From JBFHNV01 sp965365655 (GTDB lineage: Bacteria > Pseudomonadota > Gammaproteobacteria > HK1): a DNA stretch of 10,361 nucleotides. Positions 1-5,498 of this stretch are shown here, piece by piece; the first letter of the stretch is position 1; every line of letters begins with the position of its first letter. A program made the position numbers and the translations under genes. Below the pieces are notes generated by a model. It saw nothing but the letters and a program-made list of their open reading frames with translations. It was not told where the DNA came from and searched no databases. The stretch is from assembly GCA_965365655.1 (NCBI GenBank), contig CBDUCN010000184.1:1-10361 (forward strand), written 5' to 3'.

Positions 1-655
1 CGCCGAGCGCGGTGTCGATGCGCGCCGCCGCGTCCCACTTGTCGTCGTTGCCGATGCTGGCCGCGAGGGTGACCGGGCCGAGGGCGGGGCTGTCGTAGCG
101 CACGTTGTCGTAGCGGCTGAAGCCGTCGAAGCTGCTGGTCGTGCTGCCCGCGGTCAGGCCGCCGGCGACGGTGCCGCCAGCGGAGGTGCGCCACGCGATG
201 CCGCCGGTGAACGACGCACGGGTCGCGTACACGCCGGAGATCGCCATGCCCGACAGGTCGGACTCGGACGCGCCGTTCGCGGCGCCGTCACCCTGGCCGA
301 TCGTCAGCTTGCCCCAGTTGCCCGAGAACCAGACGTTGGCCTGGCGCAGGTTGTTGGTGTTCTGGTTGCCGTCGTTCTGCGCGTTCACGGCCGCACTGCC
401 CGACGGGCTGGAGGAGGTCTGCAGCTCCCAGTAGAAGCCGGCCTTCATGCCGTTGCCCAGATCCTCGCTGCCGCGCAGGCGGAAGCGGGTGCCGGAGGTC
501 TGCGTGTCGACGTGGCGCACGTCGGAGTCCGAACCGTCGTCCATGAAGACCACGGCGCGGTTGACCTGGCCCGACAGCTTGTACTTGACGGCCTGGGCGC
601 TCATCGGCGCGGCCATGGCGCCAGCGATCGCAACAGTCAGAAGCTTCTTGTTCAT
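1..655 (-). CDS. Gram-negative porin, N-terminal part (gene continues past window start)
   Basis: The reverse strand read from the ATG at 655-653 stays open to the window edge, giving 218 complete codons. The protein begins MNKKLLTVAIAGAMAAPMSA, a typical Sec signal peptide, with likely cleavage after AQA at about residue 22. The mature part starts VKYKLSGQVNRAVVF and continues with beta-strand patterns of general diffusion porins: SGTRFRLRGSEDLGNGMKAG, GFYWELQ, RQANVWFSGNWGKLTIGQG. These match the Porin_4 (OmpC-like, Gram-negative porin) family, which forms trimeric outer-membrane channels for small hydrophilic solutes. A Shine-Dalgarno-like AGGGG at 661-665 lies 5 bases before the start and supports it. 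The gene is transcribed away from the sulfotransferase cluster. Family porins are usually 300-400 aa, so perhaps half is missing here. Family is confident; substrate specificity cannot be read. Confidence 0.93.
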   Translation of the reverse strand, partial: MNKKLLTVAIAGAMAAPMSAQAVKYKLSGQVNRAVVFMDDGSDSDVRHVDTQTSGTRFRLRGSEDLGNGMKAGFYWELQTSSSPSGSAAVNAQNDGNQNTNNLRQANVWFSGNWGKLTIGQGDGAANGASESDLSGMAISGVYATRASFTGGIAWRTSAGGTVAGGLTAGSTTSSFDGFSRYDNVRYDSPALGPVTLAASIGNDDKWDAAARIDTALG

Positions 656-709
656 CGTATCCCCTAAGAGAGTTTTGAATCTCGACCCGAAATCTTTCAG
701 GCAATGTCT

Positions 710-740
710 CCTCCGATATCTCGGAGGTGCTTCGCGAAGC
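710..740 (-). promoter_or_regulatory. Structured 5' leader of the porin mRNA (two adjacent dyads)
   Basis: At 710-727 the arms CCTCCGA and TCGGAGG pair perfectly (7 bp) around a 4-base loop. Immediately next to it, 729-740 is the perfect 12-base palindrome GCTTCGCGAAGC. Both would lie in the untranslated leader of the porin message if the candidate promoter at 765-794 is used. The 3' arm of the first hairpin, read on the minus strand, contains GGAGGAG, a consensus ribosome binding sequence about 55 bases upstream of the real start. Porin mRNAs are commonly controlled in their leaders by small RNAs and by structure, so a regulatory or stabilising role is plausible but not shown. Confidence 0.45.
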
Positions 741-764
741 CCCTCATTACTGAGAAGCGGGGCG

Positions 765-794
765 AGTATGACTACAAAGCAACAGGCGAGGCAA
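765..794 (-). promoter_or_regulatory. Candidate sigma-70-like promoter for the porin
   Basis: Read on the minus strand, TTGCCT (789-794) and CATACT (765-770) are separated by 18 bases. Each matches four of six consensus positions. Transcription would begin near 758 and give a leader of about 100 bases containing the hairpins at 710-740. The match is modest, and its main support is location in the AT-richer part of the gap upstream of the porin. Confidence 0.3.
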
Positions 795-831
795 TAGTTT
801 TTGGGCAAAAAAACACACTTTCGGGCCGATC

Positions 832-849
832 TGTATCTCATAGGATACA
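832..849. promoter_or_regulatory. Inverted repeat TGTATC-N6-GATACA, possible operator
   Basis: A perfect 6-base inverted repeat, TGTATCTCATAGGATACA, sits upstream of the candidate porin promoter, roughly 75-90 bases before the predicted transcription start. Its AT-rich arms stand out in this GC-rich sequence, and its size fits a dimeric helix-turn-helix regulator. No regulator gene is present in the window, so the protein that might bind is unknown, and chance occurrence is possible. Confidence 0.3.
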
Positions 850-1112
850 AATTGGCGTCCGCGAGCGGGGATCGCCGCCGACCGGCCGTGCCGATCACCG
901 CTGCGCGGCCGCCTGGACCCCGGGAAGCCGCGGGCCGTCGTGTCTCTTGAACCTGCACTGGCCCGTCAGGCCCTTACCGCCAATGCGCGCACTGTCGCGT
1001 TCAGGCTACACGGTGTTGTATTTTCGTGCGTCGGCATCGGCCACCCGGGAGCGCTGTCCGGTGCCGCGACGGGCGCGACTGAGGCGCCCGCGTTCCCCGG
1101 CGGTGCGCCCCG

Positions 1113-1138
1113 TACAATCCGCGCCTTCTCATCCGGAG
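1113..1138 (+). promoter_or_regulatory. TACAAT -10 box and GGAG ribosome site ahead of the sulfotransferase cluster
   Basis: TACAAT at 1113-1118 matches five of six bases of the -10 consensus, and GGAG at 1135-1138 is a good Shine-Dalgarno sequence 7 bases before the GTG at 1146. Together they give a short leader of about 20 bases. No good -35 hexamer is present at the right distance; the nearest is a poorly spaced TTCCCC at 1093-1098. The ribosome site points to the GTG at 1146, not to the frame of the sulfotransferase, which is the main evidence that the mini-ORF there is translated. Confidence 0.35.
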
Positions 1139-1145
1139 ACGCTGC

Positions 1146-1226
1146 GTGGACATCGTGAGTCAGCATCGGCGTGCCTGGCGCCGCCGCCGCGGCGGGTCGG
1201 CGGGCGCCTCGCGCGCGGCGCCGTGA
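1146..1226 (+). CDS. Small Arg/Ala-rich leader ORF (26 aa) overlapping the first sulfotransferase start
   Basis: A GTG at 1146, 7 bases after GGAG, opens a 26-codon frame beginning (M)DIVSQHRRAWRRRR and ending at TGA 1224-1226. This stop overlaps the GTG start of the first sulfotransferase (1223-1225) in a GTGA junction, the arrangement used for translational coupling. The peptide is strongly basic, has no tyrosine and no recognisable domain. Three readings are possible: a coupling leader peptide whose translation delivers ribosomes to the main gene; the true N-terminus of the sulfotransferase separated by a frameshift or sequencing error in the GC-rich run at about 1180-1222; or chance. The good ribosome site favours one of the first two. 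Confidence 0.35.
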   Translation: MDIVSQHRRAWRRRRGGSAGASRAAP

Positions 1227-2956
1227 CGGGCCGCGGGCACGACCGGGGCACGCCCGTGCACGGCCCGCACACGGGCGGGACGCCGTCGCGCGGCCCGGCC
1301 GACCCGGGCGCCGACCTGCGGGCGGCCGGGGCCGCGCTCGCCGCGGGCCGGTCCGAGGAGGCGGCCCGGCTGCTGGAGCCGCTGGCCGCGGCGGCGGATG
1401 CCGCCCCCGAGGCGCTCGCGCTGCTCGCGATGCTGCGCCGGCGCCAGGGACGGCCCGAGCAGGGCCTCGCGCTGCTCGAACGTGCGGTCGCGCTGCATCC
1501 CGGCGACGCGGCGTCGTGGAACAACCTGGGCGCACTGCGCCGCGAGTCCGGGGATCCCGCCGGCGCCGCGGCGGCCTTCGAGCGCGCGCTCGCGGCGGAT
1601 CCGGAATCCCGCAGCGCGCTGTACAACCTCGCGGCGGCGTGCGCGTCCGCGCAGCAGCCGGAGCGCGCCGCGGCCCTGCTGGAGCGGCTCGTCGGGCTGG
1701 CGCCGTCGGACGCCGCGGCGTGGAAGCTGCTGGGGCTGGTGCGCACCGACGCCGGCGCCGTGGAGCCGGCCGTCACCGCCCTCGAGCGGGCGCACGCGCT
1801 GGCGCCGGACGCGCCGGACATCGTCAACGACCTCGGGGTCGCGCTGGGCTACGCCGGCCGCCTGGACGAGGCGCGCCGGTCGTTCGAGCGCGCCGTCGAG
1901 CTCGCGCCCGACTTCGCGCTGGCCTGGGAGAACGCGCTGCGCAGCCGGCGCGTCACGGGCGCCGATCGTCCGACGCTCGATCACCTGCGCCGGCTGCTGG
2001 TACGCGCGCCCGACGGCGGCATGGACGCCGTGTACCTGAACTTCGCGCTCGCGAAGGCGCTGGACGACCTCGGGGAGACGGACGACGCGTTCGCCCACCT
2101 GGACCGCGCGAACGCGCTGATGCGCCGGCGCGCCGGCTACGACCCGCGCGCACACGACGCGCTGGTGGAGCGCATCGTCGAGGTCTGCGACGAGTCCTTC
2201 GTCGCGCGCTGCCGCGCGTTCGCCGCACCGGACCGGCGCCCGCTGTTCGTCGTCGGCATGCCGCGTTCGGGCACCACCCTCGTCGAGCGCGTCCTCGGGC
2301 AGGCCCCCGGGGTTCACCGCGCCGGCGAGCTGTCCGTCGTGCAGCGCGCGGTGGCGCGCCTCGCACAGGCCGCGGGCCGGCCCTACCCGCAGGCGCTCGC
2401 GCCGCCCGCGCAGGACGGGGCGTCGCTGGCGGGCTTCGCGCGCGAGGTGAGCGGGGCCATCGCGGCCATCGCGCCGTCGGCCGATCGGGTGGTGGACAAG
2501 ATGCCCGGCAACTACTTCTACGTCGGCCTGCTGCACGCCCTGCTGCCCGGCGCGCGCATCGTGCACTGCCGGCGCGACCCCCGGGACACCGGCCTGTCGC
2601 TGTACTTCCAGCGCTTCTCGAGCGGCCACGAGTACAGCTACGGCCTGGCGCACATCGCGTCGCGCTACCGCGGCTACCGCCGCCTGATGGCGCACTGGCG
2701 CGCGCTGCTCGGCGACTCGCTGGTCGAGGTGGACTACGACGAGCTGGTCCGCGCGCCCGAGGAGGTCTCGCGGCGGCTTCTCGGCGCGGTCGGCCTGGCC
2801 GGCGCCGGGCCGTCCGCGTCAGCGCCCGAGGATGCCGGCGTCGTGACGACCGCGAGCAGCTGGCAGGTGCGTGCGCCCATCACCCGCGCGTCGTCGGGAC
2901 GCTGGCAGCGCTACGCGCGCTTCCTCGGCCCGCTGCACGAGCTGGTGGGGTCGTGA
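1223..2956 (+). CDS. TPR-repeat sulfotransferase, first paralogue
   Basis: This is a 577-residue two-part protein. Residues of roughly 30-230 form tetratricopeptide repeats, with units such as ASWNNLGALRRESGDPAGAA and AAFERALAADPES, which normally bind proteins or peptides. The C-terminal part is a PAPS-dependent sulfotransferase (Sulfotransfer_3/TPST-like), which would move sulfate from PAPS to a hydroxyl or tyrosine. It has the 5'-phosphosulfate loop PRSGTT at 347-352. Glu369 in AGEL and Lys426 in DKMPGNY probably match the tyrosylprotein sulfotransferase catalytic Glu and Lys. The 3'-phosphate motif CRRDPRDTGLSLYF begins at 449, with Ser459. No signal peptide or membrane segment is seen, so it is probably cytoplasmic. 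The GTG at 1223 was chosen because upstream in-frame sequence is not protein-like; it has no ribosome site of its own and overlaps the mini-ORF stop. The substrate is unknown. Confidence 0.85.
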   Translation: MTGRGHDRGTPVHGPHTGGTPSRGPADPGADLRAAGAALAAGRSEEAARLLEPLAAAADAAPEALALLAMLRRRQGRPEQGLALLERAVALHPGDAASWNNLGALRRESGDPAGAAAAFERALAADPESRSALYNLAAACASAQQPERAAALLERLVGLAPSDAAAWKLLGLVRTDAGAVEPAVTALERAHALAPDAPDIVNDLGVALGYAGRLDEARRSFERAVELAPDFALAWENALRSRRVTGADRPTLDHLRRLLVRAPDGGMDAVYLNFALAKALDDLGETDDAFAHLDRANALMRRRAGYDPRAHDALVERIVEVCDESFVARCRAFAAPDRRPLFVVGMPRSGTTLVERVLGQAPGVHRAGELSVVQRAVARLAQAAGRPYPQALAPPAQDGASLAGFAREVSGAIAAIAPSADRVVDKMPGNYFYVGLLHALLPGARIVHCRRDPRDTGLSLYFQRFSSGHEYSYGLAHIASRYRGYRRLMAHWRALLGDSLVEVDYDELVRAPEEVSRRLLGAVGLAGAGPSASAPEDAGVVTTASSWQVRAPITRASSGRWQRYARFLGPLHELVGS

Positions 2957-3075
2957 TGCGCGCGCCCGGCGCCGGCGCACGTGCCGCGCGCAGGCCGGAG
3001 GCGTTCGGCGGCGCGATGCACCGGCGGGCCCTGCGTCCCGCCCGGCGGGCCCTGCGTTGCGGCCGGCCGGTGTGA
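2956..3075 (+). CDS. Small Arg/Ala-rich ORF (39 aa) linking the two sulfotransferase genes
   Basis: The first sulfotransferase stops at TGA 2954-2956, and an ATG at 2956-2958 shares its last base (TGATG). This opens a 39-codon frame that ends at TGA 3073-3075, overlapping the GTG (3072-3074) of the second sulfotransferase. The junctions at both ends would let terminating ribosomes restart. The peptide is basic, without tyrosine, and contains an in-frame repeat of RRALR encoded by the 16-base direct repeat here. No family is recognised. It may be a coupling ORF, a remnant of the duplication, or chance in GC-rich DNA. The parallel with the mini-ORF before the first paralogue is the reason to record it. 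Confidence 0.3.
   Translation: MRAPGAGARAARRPEAFGGAMHRRALRPARRALRCGRPV
3021..3057 (+). repeat. 16-base direct repeat with 21-base period
   Basis: CCGGCGGGCCCTGCGT occurs at 3021-3036 and again at 3042-3057. The 21-base period is a multiple of three, so the repeat keeps frame and encodes RRALR twice in the 39-codon ORF. It looks like a local slippage duplication in the spacer between the two sulfotransferases. Confidence 0.8.
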
Positions 3076-4742
3076 GTCCGCCGTCCGCCGCCGGGGCGCG
3101 CGCCCGGGTGCAGGAAGCCCTCGCCGCGCTGGCGCAGGGGCGCGCGGAGGACGCCGCGTCGGCGCTGGAGGAGCTGCTGCACGCGCGGCCGGGCGATCCC
3201 GACGCGCTGGCCGCGCTGGCCGCGGTGCGCCGCGAGCAGCGCCGCCCGGGCGACGCGGCGGCGCTGCTGGAGCGCGCGCTCGCGGCGCGTCCGCAAGACC
3301 CGTCGGCGTGGAACAATCTCGGCGCGCTGCGCCAGGAGGCCGGGGATCCGGCCGGCGCGGCCGCGGCCTTCGAGCGGGCGCTGGCGCTGCAGCCCGACTC
3401 GCCGAACGCGCTGTTCAACCTCGCCCGCCTGCTCGCGCCGCAGCAGCCCCCGGAGCGCGCCCGGGCGCTGCTCGAGCGGCTGGTGGCGCTCACCCCGCGC
3501 GACGTCGCGGCCTGGAACCTGCTCGGCATGGTGCAGTGCGACTGCGACGCGGTTGACGCGGGCCTGGCCTCGCTGACGCGCGCGCTGGAGCTCGCGCCCG
3601 GAGCGCCGGACATCCTGAACAACCTGGGCGTCGCGCTGGCCTACGCCGGCCGCGTGGACGAGGCGCGGGACGCCTACGAGCGCGCTGTCGCCACCGCCCC
3701 GGACTATGCACGGGGCTGGGAGAACCTCGCACACAGCCGGCGCTTCACGCACGCCGACCGGGAGCGGGTGGCCCACATGCGGCGGCTGGTGCAGCGTGCC
3801 GACCCGCGAAGCCGCGACGCGCTGTGCCTGCACTTCGCGCTCGGCAAGGCGCTGGACGACCTCGACGAGCCGGAGGCCGCGTTCGCGCACTACCGCGCGG
3901 GCAACGAGCTGATGGCGGCGAACGTGCGCTACGACCCGCGCGAGCACGACGCCCTCGTGGATCGCATCGTCGCGGTGTGCGACCGTCGATTCGTCGAGCG
4001 CTGTCGGGCGCTGGCCGTGCAGGGTCCGCGCCCGGTGCTGGTGGTGGGCATGCCGCGCTCCGGCACCACGCTGGTCGAGCAGATCGTCGGGCGCAGCCCG
4101 GGCCTGCACGCGGCCGGCGAGCTGCGGGTGGTGGAGCACGCGGTCGCGCGCGCAGCGGGCGATGCTGCGGGGACCTATCCGGAGGCGCTCGCCGCGGCTC
4201 CCGACGACGCACTCGCGGCGCTGGCGCAGGCGCTGGCCGCGGGCTACGCGTCGGTCACGCCGCGCGGCAGCACGCGGGTCATCGACAAGATGCCTGCGAA
4301 CTACCTGCTGCTGGGGGTGGTTCACGCGCTGCTGCCCGGGGCGACCGTGGTGCACTGCCGCCGGGACCCGCGCGACACCGGGCTGTCGCTGTACTTCCAG
4401 CACTTCGCGACCGGCCAGGAGTTCAGCTACTCGCTCGAGCACATCGCGTCGCGATACCGCGCGTACCGCCGGATGATGGCGCACTGGCGGGCGCTGATGG
4501 GGGACCGGCTGGTGGAGGTGGACTACGACGCGCTGGTGCAGCAGCCGGAGGCGGTCTCCCGGCGCCTGTTCAGCGACGCCGGCCTCGAGTGGACCCCCGA
4601 CTGCCTGAGCCCGCCGCGCAGCGGGCGGGTGGTGCGCACGGCGAGCTTCTGGCAGGTGCGCCGGCCGATCAGCGCGTCCTCGTCCGGGCGCTGGCGGCGC
4701 TTCGCCCCGTGGCTGGGGCCGCTGCTCGCGCTCGAGGCCTGA
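3072..4742 (+). CDS. TPR-repeat sulfotransferase, second paralogue
   Basis: This 556-residue protein has the same layout as its upstream neighbour and is clearly its tandem duplicate; many stretches are identical or nearly so. N-terminal TPR units include SAWNNLGALRQEAGDPAGAA and ILNNLGVALAYAGRVDEARD. The C-terminal sulfotransferase domain has PRSGTT at 328-333 for the PAPS 5'-phosphosulfate, Glu350 in AGEL, Lys406 in DKMPANY, and CRRDPRDTGLSLYF from about 429 for the 3'-phosphate, with Ser439. Both copies therefore look catalytically intact. The copies differ next to the active-site motifs (VERVLGQAPGVHR against VEQIVGRSPGLHA) and across the TPRs, which may mean different partners or acceptors (inference). 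The GTG at 3072 was chosen because it follows the mini-ORF stop in a GTGA overlap and the N-terminus then begins shortly before the first helix; no ATG is suitably placed. No signal peptide is seen. Confidence 0.85.
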   Translation: MSPPSAAGARARVQEALAALAQGRAEDAASALEELLHARPGDPDALAALAAVRREQRRPGDAAALLERALAARPQDPSAWNNLGALRQEAGDPAGAAAAFERALALQPDSPNALFNLARLLAPQQPPERARALLERLVALTPRDVAAWNLLGMVQCDCDAVDAGLASLTRALELAPGAPDILNNLGVALAYAGRVDEARDAYERAVATAPDYARGWENLAHSRRFTHADRERVAHMRRLVQRADPRSRDALCLHFALGKALDDLDEPEAAFAHYRAGNELMAANVRYDPREHDALVDRIVAVCDRRFVERCRALAVQGPRPVLVVGMPRSGTTLVEQIVGRSPGLHAAGELRVVEHAVARAAGDAAGTYPEALAAAPDDALAALAQALAAGYASVTPRGSTRVIDKMPANYLLLGVVHALLPGATVVHCRRDPRDTGLSLYFQHFATGQEFSYSLEHIASRYRAYRRMMAHWRALMGDRLVEVDYDALVQQPEAVSRRLFSDAGLEWTPDCLSPPRSGRVVRTASFWQVRRPISASSSGRWRRFAPWLGPLLALEA

Positions 4743-4754
4743 CGCGCCGCGCCG

Positions 4755-5426
4755 TCACTCCGCGTCGGGAGGGCTGTCCTCCAGCCAGGCGTTGAACGCG
4801 ACCACGATGCGCTCGCGCTGCCCGAGGTACGGCAGCACCTCGTGAGTCAGCCAGGACGGGAAGATCACGAGCTGGCCCGCGCGGTGGGTGAGGTACACCG
4901 GCGTGGTGCCGAAGCGCGGATCGAGCTGGCGGTTGCCGGGATCGAAGTGCATGTGCGCACCCGGACCGCGCGGGTCGTAGAACTTCACCTGCCCGCTCTC
5001 CGGGCGCCCGCTGACGGCGTCACCCGGGTCCACGCAGTAGATGCCGGACCAGCACGCGTTGGGGTGGAAGTGGTTGGACTGGTAGCCGCCGGTGCGCGTG
5101 ACGTGGAACCAGGAGTGGTAGAAGAACTCGAAGCGGGCGAGCTCCTCGTCGTCGTAGCCGTTCAGCGACCCGATCACGCCCGACAGCGCGCCGTGCACGA
5201 AGTCCGCGAGCTCCTGCACCGGCGGGTCGGGCCAGTCGAACAGGTCGAAGCGGCTCTCGAACACCGGCCCCACCTGGGTCGGGATGCGGATGTGGTGGCG
5301 CCACGGTTCGCCCTCGCGTTCGAGGAACAGCTCGCGCAGGCGCGGGTTCAGCGCTTCCCGGCCGTCGTAGGTCGCGGTCGCGACGGGCGTGCCGAACCAG
5401 CCCTTGACCTCGGCCGATATGCTCAT
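4755..5426 (-). CDS. Putative 2OG-Fe(II) oxygenase (TIGR02466-like)
   Basis: This 223-residue protein resembles the putative 2OG-Fe(II) oxygenase family (TIGR02466, 2OG-FeII_Oxy_5), whose members are about 200 aa and would use oxygen and 2-oxoglutarate to hydroxylate a substrate. The core reads NHFHPNACWSGIYCVDPGD, followed by GQLVIFPSWLTHEVLPY and RERIVVAFNAW. His119 or His121 is the likely proximal metal ligand, His195 the distal one, and Arg206 the likely 2-oxoglutarate carboxylate contact. A plain HxD pair is not seen, so the third ligand is uncertain. The ATG at 5426 has only a weak ribosome site. The gene lies 72 bases downstream of the aminotransferase on the same strand with no U-tract terminator between, so they may share a message. 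Its stop is 12 bases from that of the second sulfotransferase on the other strand. The substrate is unknown. Confidence 0.78.
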   Translation of the reverse strand: MSISAEVKGWFGTPVATATYDGREALNPRLRELFLEREGEPWRHHIRIPTQVGPVFESRFDLFDWPDPPVQELADFVHGALSGVIGSLNGYDDEELARFEFFYHSWFHVTRTGGYQSNHFHPNACWSGIYCVDPGDAVSGRPESGQVKFYDPRGPGAHMHFDPGNRQLDPRFGTTPVYLTHRAGQLVIFPSWLTHEVLPYLGQRERIVVAFNAWLEDSPPDAE

Positions 5427-5498
5427 CTCATCGTCCGCGCGCGGCGCACGCGGCGGGAGACGGCCTCACGCCACGCGCTGCGCACGGTGCGCCCGCGC

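Larger units (their letters stand above)
656..1145. other. Intergenic region between divergent porin and sulfotransferase cluster
   Basis: This 490-base stretch holds no convincing gene. Its porin-proximal half (about 660-860) is clearly less GC-rich than the rest of the window and carries two hairpins, a candidate minus-strand promoter and a TGTATC/GATACA dyad, listed separately. The half nearer the sulfotransferases carries a TACAAT box and a GGAG ribosome binding site. Open frames crossing it, including one joined in frame to the first sulfotransferase back to 704, translate to sequence without protein-like character and lack ribosome sites. Confidence 0.7.

Noticed and set aside
288..704. 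Minus-strand ORF of 138 codons starting at TTG 704
   Set aside because: Most of it overlaps the porin out of frame and reads as Arg/Gln-rich shadow sequence. Only its ribosome-like leader signal is kept as a finding.
940..1158. Plus-strand ORF of 72 codons in the intergenic region
   Set aside because: It starts at a GTG with no ribosome site, has no recognisable family, and overlaps the TACAAT/GGAG signals that fit the sulfotransferase cluster.
704..1222. In-frame N-terminal extension of the first sulfotransferase back to 704
   Set aside because: The extension crosses the AT-richer intergenic patch, has no ribosome site, and its translation has no protein-like character, whereas the TPR region begins soon after GTG 1223.
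1146..3075. Mini-ORF peptides as tyrosine-sulfation substrates, by analogy with RaxX/RaxST
   Set aside because: Neither the 26- nor the 39-residue peptide contains a tyrosine, so they cannot be such acceptors.
2956..3075. Programmed -1 frameshift joining the mini-ORF to the second sulfotransferase
   Set aside because: The frame relation is right, but GGGCCCT heptamers are in the wrong phase and no slippery sequence was found.
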